DNA of 64,000 nucleotides from Streptomyces fradiae (GTDB lineage: Bacteria > Actinomycetota > Actinomycetes > Streptomycetales > Streptomycetaceae), in NCBI RefSeq assembly GCF_041270065.1, contig NZ_CP065958.1, positions 7,502,001-7,566,000 of the forward strand, given 5' to 3'. Below are positions 8,502-17,585 of the stretch, piece by piece (the first letter of the stretch is position 1; every line of letters starts with the position of its first letter). Under the pieces are notes generated by a model, which was not told where the DNA came from, searched no databases, and saw only the letters and a program-made list of their open reading frames with translations. The translations under genes and the position numbers were made by a program.

Positions 8502-9099
8502 CAAAGGGTCCCTCAACAGACGGAAATGAGCGGACTAATGAACGAGGGGAACGAATGAGCTGGCAAAGGGTGTGCGAGCGGAAGAGAGTGCTGCGACCGA
8601 CTGATGGGCTTTTCGTTTCGCGGCCGGTTTTCGTCCGTGGCCGATTCCGCGCCCTTTTCCGCACGCGTGACTCTGTGTGAGCGCGTCGCAACACATGTGG
8701 GGAGCATAGTCAGTTCGGGATTGGCATGTGCCCCGGATGGAGCGGAAGCCTCCATCGATCCGTCCGGACCGATAAAGGGAAAGAAACTCGAACTGAAAAT
8801 GTCATCAGGCGATCAAAAATGATCGCGGTGGTGGCATGGATGTGCGTGCCGTACGGCACGGGACGGCGTCGGGGCGGGCCGGGCGCGGGCAAGGGGGGCG
8901 CACGGGGGTGGGGCGGGGCGTGCGGGGGTGATCGGGCGGTGGGGCGAGCCGATGGGGCCGGTGGGCGAGGAGAGGCGATCGGGTGTTCGGGGCGGGTGCG
9001 GGTGTGCCGCGCCGGTCGCCGGCGGCCGCCTCCCGGCCGGGACGGCCGCGGGGAGACGAAGGGGATGAGGGGGAGAGGGGAAGGGCGCGGGACGAGGGG
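8502..9099. other. 598-bp intergenic region upstream of the conservon
   Basis: No credible gene. The first 320 bp are relatively AT-rich and should hold the conservon promoter. Two palindromes lie at 8810-8860. From 8871 to 8930 and again at 9059-9080 the + strand has many runs of three or more G, so it could form G-quadruplexes. Confidence 0.5.
8810..8860. promoter_or_regulatory. Two palindromes in the conservon upstream region
   Basis: CGATCA-AAAA-TGATCG (8810-8825) and the perfect 16-bp palindrome CGTGCCGTACGGCACG (8845-8860) lie about 35 bp apart, centre to centre, some 310-360 bp upstream of the sensor gene. They look like regulator binding sites; no regulator is assigned. Confidence 0.4.
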
Positions 9100-9483
9100 T
9101 CAGGACGGCGTCGCGGCCCGGTCGGACGCGCTGCGCAGCACGCAGAACTCGTTGCCCTCGGGGTCGGCGAGGACCGCCCAGCCGGAGCCGTCGGGATTCC
9201 GGTGGTCCCCGACGAAGCCGGCGCCGAGCGCGAGCAGGCGCTCCACCTCCTGGTCGCGCGAGGTCTCCGGGCGCAGACACAGATGGATCCGGTTCTTGAC
9301 CGTCTTCGGCTCGGGCACCTGGTTGAAGTACAGCACCGGCCCCTCCGCGAGCATCACCTGGACCTCCCGGTCACCCGGCCGGTCGTCCGGATGCAGCGGA
9401 CAGCCGGTCGCCGCGCTCCAGAACCGGGCCAGCTCATAGGCGTCCGCACAGTCGATCGCCACGTTCTGCACTACCGAAACCAT
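9100..9483 (-). CDS. VOC-superfamily (glyoxalase-like) protein
   Basis: A 127-residue protein with two copies of the beta-alpha-beta-beta-beta unit of the vicinal oxygen chelate fold. Visible features are VQNVAIDCADAYELARFWSAATG at the N-terminus, RIHLCLRPE in the middle with a candidate metal-binding His, and VLADPEGNEFCVL at the C-terminus with a candidate Glu ligand. These match the glyoxalase-like subfamily of actinobacteria, whose substrates are mostly unknown. The 5' end overlaps the preceding short membrane-protein gene by 50 bases, so it may be co-transcribed with the arylsulfotransferase gene. Confidence 0.82.
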   Translation of the reverse strand: MVSVVQNVAIDCADAYELARFWSAATGCPLHPDDRPGDREVQVMLAEGPVLYFNQVPEPKTVKNRIHLCLRPETSRDQEVERLLALGAGFVGDHRNPDGSGWAVLADPEGNEFCVLRSASDRAATPS

Positions 9484-9727
9484 GGGCGCGAGCCTTCCCG
9501 ATTTCCGGCTCGGACGCCACTGTCTCCGCCTTCGCCTTCGACGTGTGCCCCAGCAACGCGGTCAGCAGGACGGCGGTCAGGGTGCCGGCGACCAGGAAGA
9601 CGGTGGAGACGGGCGCGGCGATCATCGGCAGGAGGTGCTGGGCCGCGAGCGGCGCCAGCCGCCGCAAGGGGATCCGCTCGTCGACCGCGTCGGCGGCGGT
9701 ACGGGGCGTGCCCGGGGTGTCCGTCAT
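9434..9727 (-). pseudogene. Short membrane protein, possible internally deleted NCS2-type permease remnant
   Basis: An intact 97-residue frame whose GTG-free ATG start at 9727 overlaps the arylsulfotransferase stop by ATGA, so it is translated. The first 50 residues (DERIPLRRLAPLAAQHLLPM, then a hydrophobic segment) look like the N-terminus of nucleobase:cation symporter-2 permeases. The next stretch, TAVLLTALLGHTSKAKAE, looks like the C-terminal end of the same kind of protein. The roughly 400 residues of membrane core that should lie between are missing. This reading is inference from memory of the family; it could be a genuine small membrane protein. It overlaps the VOC gene by 50 bases. 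Confidence 0.45.
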
Positions 9728-10848
9728 GCCCCGGCCGCCAGCCACGGGATGTCCTGGGCGGCGTAACGGTAGGCGCGGAAGACCGCGTTGGGCTCGGACG
9801 GGAAGAGACCGCGGACCTCGTTCTCGCGGTAGGCGGCGAAGTGCGGGACCACGTACTCCCAGCACAGGAAGCCGTCGCGGGTCACTTCGAAGAGGCGCCC
9901 GGAGGGGGAGTCGGTGACGAGCGTGTTCCCGTTCGGCAGCCGCTGCGCCGAGCCCATGAAGGGCGCGAAGAAGAACTCGCGGGCCGGGTCGTGGTACTCC
10001 CACACGACCTCGCCGCTCGCCCGGTCGAGCTCGACGACGCGCGAGTACGGCACGTCGTGCCCGGGCCGGAAGACGCCGTTGTCGAAGACGAGGAGCCGCC
10101 CGTCGGCGAGTTCGGTCGGCGCGTGCTGTTGGCTGACGCTGCCGGGGCGGCTGCGCCAGAGGATCTCGCCGGTCTCGCGGCTGATCACGACGACCGCGGA
10201 CACGCTGCGCAGACTGGCCAGCACGTTGCCGTCGCGCAGCGGGGTCACGCTGTTGATCAGAGGCCAGTGCTCGCGGGCGTACGCCTCGTGCAGCGGGAAC
10301 TCGCTGCGGTCGAGATGCTCGGCGGCCCGCCAGGACCAGCGGAGCTCGCCGTCCGGACCGACCTCGCGGAGGGTGTCGGCCCATACGGTGCCGCCCGCGG
10401 CCTCGGAGCCGGGCACCCCGCCCCGTACCGCCGCCGCGTCCGCGCCCGTGAGCGGTTCGAGGGCGGAGTAGAGGATGCGGCCGTCGTCGAGGTGGTGGGC
10501 GTCGTGGTGCTGGAGCGGGTCGCGGTGCTCGCGCAGCACCGTGCCGTCCGGCGCGGCCCGGAGCAGCACGCCGCCCCGGTACTTGTGCCACATCGGGAAG
10601 AGGGCGGGCTCGCCGGGGAGCACGCCGTTGAAGGCGAGCGTCCCGTCGGCGAGGAGGCGGGCGTGCCGGCCGGGGCGGTACGGCAGGTTCCACCGGTGGA
10701 CGGTGCGTCCGTGGAGGTCGACGAGATACACCTCGCCGCTGCCGGTGAGGGGTGCGTAGAGAGTGAGGCCGGGGAAGGCGGCGGTCTCGTCGAGGGCGAT
10801 CAGGCCGGTGGGGCGGCGGCGCCGTGAGTTCTGGTCGACCGTGGGCAT
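9724..10848 (-). CDS. Arylsulfotransferase (ASST)-like beta-propeller protein
   Basis: A 374-residue protein resembling arylsulfate sulfotransferases, which move sulfate between phenolic compounds. Repeated propeller blades with DG and NG turns are visible: LADGTLAFNG, LDDGRILYSA, LRDGNVLASL, LADGRLLVFDNG and LPNGNTLVTD. Candidate catalytic His residues are in LQHHDAHHLDDG and SQQHAPTELADG. No signal peptide or lipobox is apparent from ATG 10848, so it seems cytosolic. That start has GGGAG eight bases upstream. The gene is divergent from the XRE regulator, with an operator-like dyad 41 bp before its start. The true substrate is unknown. Confidence 0.78.
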   Translation of the reverse strand: MPTVDQNSRRRRPTGLIALDETAAFPGLTLYAPLTGSGEVYLVDLHGRTVHRWNLPYRPGRHARLLADGTLAFNGVLPGEPALFPMWHKYRGGVLLRAAPDGTVLREHRDPLQHHDAHHLDDGRILYSALEPLTGADAAAVRGGVPGSEAAGGTVWADTLREVGPDGELRWSWRAAEHLDRSEFPLHEAYAREHWPLINSVTPLRDGNVLASLRSVSAVVVISRETGEILWRSRPGSVSQQHAPTELADGRLLVFDNGVFRPGHDVPYSRVVELDRASGEVVWEYHDPAREFFFAPFMGSAQRLPNGNTLVTDSPSGRLFEVTRDGFLCWEYVVPHFAAYRENEVRGLFPSEPNAVFRAYRYAAQDIPWLAAGA

Positions 10849-10889
10849 GGCGGAGCTCCCGTCGGAGGCGGTGGAGGGGCGGCGCCCAC

Positions 10890-10908
10890 CATCAAACTTT
10901 CTTTGATG
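10890..10908. promoter_or_regulatory. Operator-like dyad between the ASST-like and XRE genes
   Basis: CATCAAA-ctttc-TTTGATG is a perfect 7-bp inverted repeat in the divergent promoter region, 41 bp before the ASST-like start. It is the likely target of the adjacent XRE protein (inference). Confidence 0.55.
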
Positions 10909-11045
10909 AGAGCAACCGGCTTTGAAACTAGGAGCCTCGCGTGACGGGCGTGTGTCGGGAGTACGAAACCGTCCCGGGGGCGGCGGGAGACAGCCGCGTA
11001 AGGTGCTTGGGAAGGCATCCGAGTGAGGTGGGGGGGGCGACGGCG

Positions 11046-11426
11046 ATGGTGGCCGAGGGCGGCGCGAGGACGCCGAGGGTCGGCGCGGCCGTGCGCCGGC
11101 GGCGGCGCGCGCTCGACCTGACCCTCGCCGAGGTGGCGGCACGCAGCGGCCTCTCCTCGCCCTTCCTCAGCCAGATCGAGAACGACCGGGCGCGCCCCGG
11201 CATGCGTTCGCTGCAGCGGATCGCGGACGCCCTGGACACCACGGCGGTACGGCTCCTCGCCGCCTCCGACGAGTCCCGTACGGTCGACCTGGTGCGCGCG
11301 GACGACGCCAGCGGCCTGCGGGGCGACGCCCTGGGCAGGGTCCGGCACCGCTGGCGCACCACCGCACCCGGCACCCGGGTCCTGGTGGTGGCGGTGGCCG
11401 ACCACATGGAGGTCCTCGGCCCCTGA
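11046..11426 (+). CDS. XRE-family regulator with a truncated cupin sensor region
   Basis: A 126-residue transcription factor. The N-terminal helix-turn-helix is complete: LDLTLAEVAARSGLSSPFLS, then QIENDRARPGMRSLQRIADA. Family members normally continue into a cupin domain of about 100 residues that binds a small ligand. Here, about 30 residues after the HTH, the sequence jumps to RHRWRTTAPGTRVLVVAVAD, which looks like the final strands of that cupin. Around 55-60 residues of the barrel seem to be deleted in frame. ATG 11046 is chosen; an upstream ATG at 10941 would add 35 residues without family resemblance. It probably controls the divergent ASST-like gene or the downstream transporter. Confidence 0.78.
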   Translation: MVAEGGARTPRVGAAVRRRRRALDLTLAEVAARSGLSSPFLSQIENDRARPGMRSLQRIADALDTTAVRLLAASDESRTVDLVRADDASGLRGDALGRVRHRWRTTAPGTRVLVVAVADHMEVLGP

Positions 11427-11507
11427 GCGCGAGCCGGGTCGAGTCGGCTGCGGGGGCGAACCGCCGGCCGGTGCGTACGAGGCCCGTCCGGCGGGCAGAG
11501 CGTGATC

Positions 11508-12830
11508 ATGACAGACACACCTTCGGTCCCGTCCGCCACACCCGTCGCAGAGACGACACGTGCCCAGGCGCCCCCGACCGCACGCCCGTTACGCCAGCTG
11601 CTCGCCGCCTCCGTCGGCAACGCCGTCGAGTGGTACGACTGGTACGCGTACACCTTCCTGGCCGCCTACCTCGCCCGCCAGGTCTTCCCGCCCGGCACCG
11701 GCAACTCCCTCGTCCCGCTGCTCTCCACCTTCGCGGTCTTCGCCGTCGGATTCTTCATGCGGCCCGTCGGCGGCCTGCTCATGGGCGCCGTCGCCGACCG
11801 GCGCGGCCGGCGCACCGCGCTCACCGTCACCATCCTCCTGATGGGCGCCAGCAGCCTGCTCGTCGCCCTCACCCCCACCTACGCCGCCGCCGGAGTCCTC
11901 GCCCCGGTCGTGCTCGTGACCGCCCGGCTGCTCCAGGGCCTCTCGGTGGGCGGGGAGTTCGCGGCCTCCACGACCTTCCTGGTGGAGTCCGCGGGGCCCG
12001 GCCGGCGCGGCCTCTTCTCCTCCTTCCAGTACGTCTCCACCTCCGTCGGCCAGCTCGCCGCCTCCGGCGCGGCCGCGCTGCTCGTCGCCGTCCTGTCCGA
12101 GTCCGCCATGGACGGCTGGGGCTGGCGGGTGCCGTTCCTGCTCGGCGCCGTGCTCAGCCTGGCCGGCTTCTGGATCCGGCGCGGCGCCGAGGAGACCCGC
12201 GCCGAGCGGCCCGCGGACGAACGCCGCCCCGGACTCCTCGACGCGCTCCGGTACCACCCCCGCGCCTCGCTCCTGATCGGCGGCATCACCGCGGGCGGCA
12301 CCCTCGCGTACTACACCTGGACCTCCTACCTGCCGACCTACGCCGAGCTCAACACCGGCATCGCCAAGGAGGACGCCCTGCTCGCGGGCACCCTGTCGCT
12401 CGCCTTCTTCGCGCTCCTCCAGCCGGTCGGCGGCCTGGTGTCCGACCGCTTCGGCCGCAAGCCCACCCTGCTCTTCTTCGGTCTGGGCTTCGCCGTCCTC
12501 GTCGTCCCGCTGCTCCGCGCGCTCGACGGCTCCTTCCTCACCCTGCTCCTCGTCCAGTGCGCCGGCATGGTGCTCCTCACCGGCTTCACCTCCATCTCGG
12601 CCGCCGTCAACGCGGAGACCTTCCCCGCCCGCGTCCGCGCCGCCGGCATCGGCTTCCCGTACTCCCTCACCGTCGCCCTGTTCGGCGGCACCGCCCCGTA
12701 CGTCGGCACCCTCCTCAAGGAGTTGGACCGCCCGCACCTCTTCCCCTGGTACGTCGCGGCCCTCTGCCTCGTCTCGTCCGCGGTCTATCTGCGCCTGCCG
12801 GAGACGGCGCACAAGCCCCTCGACCGCTGA
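11508..12830 (+). CDS. MHS-family MFS transporter with a TTA codon
   Basis: Proton-coupled metabolite importer of 440 residues, with 12 predicted membrane segments. The N-terminal motif SVGNAVEWYDWYAYTFLA is the hallmark of the metabolite:H+ symporter family (KgtP, ShiA, ProP relatives), followed by GAVADRRGRRTAL in the first cytoplasmic loop and LLQGLSVGGEFAASTTFLVE in segment 5. Substrates in the family are organic acids or compatible solutes; this one cannot be assigned. Codon 28 (11589-11591) is TTA, implying bldA dependence. ATG 11508 is preferred over GTG 11502. It is convergent with the reductase-ended NRPS gene; between their stops lies a 16-bp direct repeat (15 of 16 matches) but no clear hairpin. 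Confidence 0.86.
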   Translation: MTDTPSVPSATPVAETTRAQAPPTARPLRQLLAASVGNAVEWYDWYAYTFLAAYLARQVFPPGTGNSLVPLLSTFAVFAVGFFMRPVGGLLMGAVADRRGRRTALTVTILLMGASSLLVALTPTYAAAGVLAPVVLVTARLLQGLSVGGEFAASTTFLVESAGPGRRGLFSSFQYVSTSVGQLAASGAAALLVAVLSESAMDGWGWRVPFLLGAVLSLAGFWIRRGAEETRAERPADERRPGLLDALRYHPRASLLIGGITAGGTLAYYTWTSYLPTYAELNTGIAKEDALLAGTLSLAFFALLQPVGGLVSDRFGRKPTLLFFGLGFAVLVVPLLRALDGSFLTLLLVQCAGMVLLTGFTSISAAVNAETFPARVRAAGIGFPYSLTVALFGGTAPYVGTLLKELDRPHLFPWYVAALCLVSSAVYLRLPETAHKPLDR

Positions 12831-12887
12831 CCGTTGAGCCCGGCCGCTGGCCGCTGACCGCTGAGCAGTGACGGACTCCCGCGCGGA

Positions 12888-15800
12888 CTACGCGCCCGGT
12901 GCGCCCGGCTCCGGCAGCCAGCCGGTGCGGGTGAACCAGGCGGCGCTGCGGGCGACGAGTGCGGCGCCGTCGCCCGGGCGGACCACGTCGGTGCCCGCGA
13001 GCAGGGCGTCGGCGGCGGAGGCGTCGAAGCGGAGCGTGCCCTCCGAACCTCCGCCGGTGAGCTCCTCGGCGAGCGTGCCGAGGAGCGGGAAGGCGGGGTT
13101 GTCCGGATCCCGGCCGATCCGGCGCAGCCACTCCCGGGGTTCGACGGCCGGCAGCCGGTGGCCCATGCCGCGCAGCACGTCGAGCGCGTCGTCGAGGCGG
13201 GTGAGCCGCCCGGCGGCCAGGTGGAAGGTGCGGCCGGCCGCCTCGGGCCGGAGGGACAGCGCGACGACGGCGTCGGCGACGTGGTCCACCGGCACCAGGT
13301 CGAACGCGGTGTCCACACCGGCCGGAGCGGCCTGCGCCCGGACGCAGCCCTTGAGGAGCAGCCACAGATAGTCACCGGTCTGACAGGCCCCGGTGCGGCT
13401 GTGCCCGGTGATCCGGGTCGGCCGGTGGACGGTGACGGGCAGGGCGCGGGACCGGGCGGCCTCGACGAGCCGTTCGGCCACCCACTTGCTCCGGGTGTAG
13501 CCGTGCCGCAGGGCGCCGGGCGGACCGGTCGGGTGCCCGGGGCCGACGGAGAGCTCGCCGCGACCCGTGTACACGCCCACGGTGGAGACATGGTGTACGG
13601 GCACACTGCGGTGCAGGGCCGCGAGCCGGAGGATCCGGGCCGTGCCGTCGACGGTGGCTGCCTTCAGGTGTTCGTACGGGGAGACGAGGTTCACCGCCGC
13701 GCCGACGTGGTAGACCGCGTCCGTCCGGCGGGCCAGTTCGTCGAAGGCGCCCGGCGGCAGACCCAGGCCGGGTTCGGCCAGATCGCCGTGGACGACCGTG
13801 AGCCGCCGCTCGCAGGAGGCGTCCCAGAGCCCGTAGCGCCGCAGCGCGGAACGCAGCCGACCGGCCGCCTGCTCCTGGTCCCGACCGCGCACCAGGCAGT
13901 GCACCCGGGCCCGGGTGCGGTCGAGGAGGGCGCGGACGGTGAAGGCGCCGAGGAACCCGGTCGCTCCGGTCACCAGCACCTCGCGCGGATCGGGCACCAC
14001 CCGCAGGGTCTCGGCGGCCGGGACGATGTCGGCCGGCAGTTCCGTGTCGGCACCGGGATCGAAGCCCGCGCCGGCGGCCGCACGCCCCGTGTCCTCTCCG
14101 GCGAGTTCGGCGAGCTCGGCGATGCCCGCGACGGTCGGGGCGAGCGTCAGGGCGCCCAACGGGACGGTCGTGCCCAGCTCCTGATGGATCCGCAGCACCA
14201 GCCGCGTGGCGAGCAGCGAATGCCCGCCCAGGGCGAAGAAGTCGTCGTCCGCGCCCACCCGGGCGCACCCGAGGAGCTCCTGGAACAGCCGGGCGATCCG
14301 GCGTTCCGTGGCGGTTCCCGGGGCTCTGAAGGTGTCGTGCGTCCGCGTCTCCGGGGCGTCGGGCGGCGGCAGCGCCGCCCGGTCCAGCTTGCCGCTCGCC
14401 GTCAGGGGGAAGCGCTCCACGGGCATGAACACGGCCGGCACCAGGGGGTCCGGAAGCCGCCGCGCCACCGAGCGGCGCAACGGGCCGGGCCGCAGGGCGA
14501 CCTGTGCGGACGGGCGGTAGTAGGCGATCAGCCGCGTTCCGGCCGGCGGGGCGTCGGTCCGGGCCACGACCACGGCGTCGGCGACTCCGGGCACGGCCCG
14601 GACCGCGGCGGCCACCTCCCCGGGCTCCACCCGGAACCCGCGGACCTTGACCTGCTCGTCCCGGCGGCCCAGGAACTGGATCCGTCCGTCCGGCAGATGC
14701 CTGGCCAGATCGCCGGTGCGGTAGAGGACGCCGGACGGGCGGTAGGGGTCCGGCACGAACTTCCGCGCGGTCAGCTCCGGGTCCCCCGGATATCCGGAGG
14801 CCGGCGCACGGCCTCCGACACAGATCTCCCCGGTCGAACCCACGGGACAGAGCCGCTGCCGGTCGTCGAGCAGCAGCACCCGGGTGCCGGGCAGCGGCCG
14901 GCCGATCGACGGCAGTTCGGGCCAGCCGGCCGGGTCGGGGCCGAGGCGCTCCGCGGTGACGACATGCGTCTCGGAAGGCCCGTACTGGTTCTCGAGCACG
15001 GCCCGGGGAGCGAGCGAGCGGAAGAACTCCCGGAGCGCGGGCGTCGCGTGCAGCTGCTCGCCGGCGGTGACGACCTCCCTGAGCGTCGCGGCCGGACGTC
15101 CGGTGGCACAGGCGTGCTCGGCGAGCTGCTGGAGGGCCACGAACGGCAGGAAGACCCGCTCGATCCGTTCGGCTGCCAGGAGTTCGAGGAGCCGGGCCGG
15201 GTCGCGCCGGTCCTCGTCGTCCGCGACGACGAGGGTGCCGCCGGACGCCAGCGTGGCGAACAGCTCCTGGAAGGCGACGTCGAAGCCGGGCGCGGCGAAC
15301 TGGAGGGTCCGGGTGCCGGGCCCCGCCGGCGAGCGCTCCCGCTGCCAGGCAAGGAGATTGGCAAGCGACCGGTGCGGCACGGCCACCGCCTTCGGCCGGC
15401 CGGTGGAGCCGGAGGTGTACACGACATAGGCCGGGTCCTCGGACGTCACGACGGGGCGGCGAACGGGCCGCGGCCATGCTGCCGGCTCCGACGGCGGCTC
15501 GGACGGCGGGTCGGCCGCCGGGTCCGGGAACACCGGCACCGCCGTCACACCGGGCGGCAGCAGCCCGGCCGACTCCGGCCCCACCACCGCGACGCCGACA
15601 CCGCTGTCGGCCGCCATCAGGGCGAGCCGGCCGGCGGGCAGCGCCGGATCGAGGGGCAGACAGGCACGGCCCGCCTTGAGGACGCCGAGGACCGCGATCA
15701 CCGCTTCCGGGCCGCGCCGCACACAGACCCCGACGGGCGTGCCGACGGCCGTGTCGTGCGCCGCAAGCCGGTCCGCCACCGCCTCCGCCGCCCGCTCAAG

Positions 15801-17294
15801 GGCGGCGTAGTCGAGGACCCGGCCCCGGTGCACCACCGCCGGTACCCCGGGCGTACGGGCGGCCTGCGCGGCCACGCACTCGTGCGCGAGCGGCTGCGGA
15901 CCGGCCGGGACGGGCCCGGGCGCCCAGTCGTCGAGCAGCAGCCGGCGCTCGCCGACGGGCAGCACGTCCAAGTCCCGTAGCGGACGGTCGGGGCGGGCCA
16001 GGGCATCGGTGAGCAGCGTGCGCAGCCGCTCCGCGAGGCGGTGGGCGGTGGCGCGGTCGAACAGGTCGGTGGAGTACTCCAGGAAGCCGCGGAAGCCGTC
16101 CCCTTCGGGTATCAGCTGCAGGAACACGTCGTACTTGGCGGTCCCCGCGTGCGGGTACAGCCGCTCGGCGCTGATGCCCGGCAGATCCGGCGCGGACGCC
16201 GGGGCGGCGTCGTCGAGGCCGAGGACGACCTGGAAGAGCGGGAAGCGGCCCGGGGTGCGCTCGGCGCCCAGTTCGCGGACCAGATGGGAGTGCGGGATGC
16301 CGCGGTGCCGCAGCGCGCCCCAGGCCTGCTCCTTGGCCCGGGCGGCGAGTTCGGCGAAGCACAGGCCGTCCGGCACGCGCAGCCGCAGCGGCATCACATC
16401 GGCCAGACAGCCGATCATCGGTTCCAGCGCCTCCTCGTCCCGGCGGGAGACCGGGGTGCCGAGCACCACGTCGTCCTGCCCGGAGAGCCGGGCGAGCAGC
16501 GCGCCCAGCGCCGCGGCCAGCACCGTGAAGGGGGTGCTCCGCGTCCTGCGGGCGAAGGCCCGGACCGCGGCCCCGGTCCCGGCGTCCAGGGCGAACTCGA
16601 TCCGGTCCCCCCGCGTGCCGGGCGCCGCCGGCCGGGGCCGGTCGGGCGGGAAGGAGGATTCCGGCGGCGCTCCGCGCAGGGTCTCCCGCCAGTACGCGAG
16701 GGAGTCCGCGCGGGTCTCGCCGTACGTCCGGCGCTGGCGCAGCGCGTACGGGCCGAACTGCAGCGGGAGCTGGGGGAGTCCGGGGTCCCGGCCGGACAGC
16801 GCGGCCCGGTAGCGGGCGCCGAACTCGGCGCCGATCAGACCGAGGGACCAGCCGTCGATCACGGCGTGGTGGAGCGCCAGGACGAGGACGGCGTCGTCCT
16901 CCGCGACCCGCAGGAGGGTGGCCCGCGGCTGTGTCCCGCGGTCGAGGAGTACGGGTCGGGTCGCCGCCGCCCGTACGGCCGCCGGCAGGTCCCGCGCGGC
17001 CACCCGCCGGACGTCCAGGCCGATCGGGGAGGGCGGCGACACCGTCTGCCGCGGCTCTCCGTCGACGAGGGCCAGCCGGCTGCGCAGGGCCTCGTGCCGG
17101 GCCACGATCCCGGTGAGGGCGCACCGGACGGCACGGGCGTCGACCGGGGCTCCGCGCAGCCGGTGGGCCCAGGACTCGAGATAGCGGGACGGGCCTTCGT
17201 GGAACTGGTCGTTGAGCCAGATCGACTCCTGCTCGAACGACATCGGGTAGCCGGGCGGGAGGCCGCCCCCGTCCCGGACGTGCTGCTCGTCCAC
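12888..17294 (-). CDS. Nonribosomal peptide synthetase, C-A-T-reductase
   Basis: A 1468-residue terminal NRPS module. The C domain has intact HHAVIDG near residue 141. The A domain has VVYTSGSTG (about 620) and binding-pocket residues read as D-V-Q-F-V-A-Q-V-V-K, close to proline-type codes such as DVQLIAHVVK; the QYGPSETHVV stretch also looks proline-type. The carrier site is LGGHSL (about 1023). The last 360 residues are a thioester reductase with NAD(P)H motif GATGFLG (about 1110) and catalytic YTRSK (about 1265). This predicts release of the chain as an aldehyde or, after a second reduction, an alcohol. GTG 17294 has GGAGGAG ten bases upstream; longer in-frame starts lack a site. It is divergent from the rest of the cluster. 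Confidence 0.9.
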   Translation of the reverse strand: MDEQHVRDGGGLPPGYPMSFEQESIWLNDQFHEGPSRYLESWAHRLRGAPVDARAVRCALTGIVARHEALRSRLALVDGEPRQTVSPPSPIGLDVRRVAARDLPAAVRAAATRPVLLDRGTQPRATLLRVAEDDAVLVLALHHAVIDGWSLGLIGAEFGARYRAALSGRDPGLPQLPLQFGPYALRQRRTYGETRADSLAYWRETLRGAPPESSFPPDRPRPAAPGTRGDRIEFALDAGTGAAVRAFARRTRSTPFTVLAAALGALLARLSGQDDVVLGTPVSRRDEEALEPMIGCLADVMPLRLRVPDGLCFAELAARAKEQAWGALRHRGIPHSHLVRELGAERTPGRFPLFQVVLGLDDAAPASAPDLPGISAERLYPHAGTAKYDVFLQLIPEGDGFRGFLEYSTDLFDRATAHRLAERLRTLLTDALARPDRPLRDLDVLPVGERRLLLDDWAPGPVPAGPQPLAHECVAAQAARTPGVPAVVHRGRVLDYAALERAAEAVADRLAAHDTAVGTPVGVCVRRGPEAVIAVLGVLKAGRACLPLDPALPAGRLALMAADSGVGVAVVGPESAGLLPPGVTAVPVFPDPAADPPSEPPSEPAAWPRPVRRPVVTSEDPAYVVYTSGSTGRPKAVAVPHRSLANLLAWQRERSPAGPGTRTLQFAAPGFDVAFQELFATLASGGTLVVADDEDRRDPARLLELLAAERIERVFLPFVALQQLAEHACATGRPAATLREVVTAGEQLHATPALREFFRSLAPRAVLENQYGPSETHVVTAERLGPDPAGWPELPSIGRPLPGTRVLLLDDRQRLCPVGSTGEICVGGRAPASGYPGDPELTARKFVPDPYRPSGVLYRTGDLARHLPDGRIQFLGRRDEQVKVRGFRVEPGEVAAAVRAVPGVADAVVVARTDAPPAGTRLIAYYRPSAQVALRPGPLRRSVARRLPDPLVPAVFMPVERFPLTASGKLDRAALPPPDAPETRTHDTFRAPGTATERRIARLFQELLGCARVGADDDFFALGGHSLLATRLVLRIHQELGTTVPLGALTLAPTVAGIAELAELAGEDTGRAAAGAGFDPGADTELPADIVPAAETLRVVPDPREVLVTGATGFLGAFTVRALLDRTRARVHCLVRGRDQEQAAGRLRSALRRYGLWDASCERRLTVVHGDLAEPGLGLPPGAFDELARRTDAVYHVGAAVNLVSPYEHLKAATVDGTARILRLAALHRSVPVHHVSTVGVYTGRGELSVGPGHPTGPPGALRHGYTRSKWVAERLVEAARSRALPVTVHRPTRITGHSRTGACQTGDYLWLLLKGCVRAQAAPAGVDTAFDLVPVDHVADAVVALSLRPEAAGRTFHLAAGRLTRLDDALDVLRGMGHRLPAVEPREWLRRIGRDPDNPAFPLLGTLAEELTGGGSEGTLRFDASAADALLAGTDVVRPGDGAALVARSAAWFTRTGWLPEPGAPGA

Positions 17295-17410
17295 GGGCTG
17301 GGCTCCTCCTCCGGACGTCCTGGCGCGATGTCCCCGCGACTCGGCATGTCCCGTAACTGTCGCACCGGCCGGGCCCGAGGGTGTCGAATTCAGCCGCTCA
17401 GGTATTCGAA

Positions 17411-17460
17411 TGGCCGAATCCGGGTGCATGGTGGCTGATTCGATGGATCGGATTCGGCCA
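17411..17460. promoter_or_regulatory. Long dyad in the leader region of the reductase NRPS gene
   Basis: TGGCCGAATCC (17411-17421) and GGATTCGGCCA (17450-17460) are perfect 11-bp inverted copies, 28 bp apart. They lie 117-166 bp upstream of the GTG at 17294. On RNA they would form a stable stem; as DNA they could be an operator. Confidence 0.5.
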
Positions 17461-17585
17461 GGGGTGGCCGGAGAAGCGCGACGGCGGAATCCCGGCCTCC
17501 CTCGCGGAATTGGCGCCATTCACGGGTTTGGCGGAATCGACGAAGCTGTCGGCCGGTCCGGTGGGGGGTTGCGCTTGATCCGTCC

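Noticed and set aside
12827..12867. Direct repeat CCGCTGACCG(T/C)TGAGC between convergent genes as a terminator
   Set aside because: The copies are direct, not inverted, and do not form a stable stem; noted only as a small duplication.
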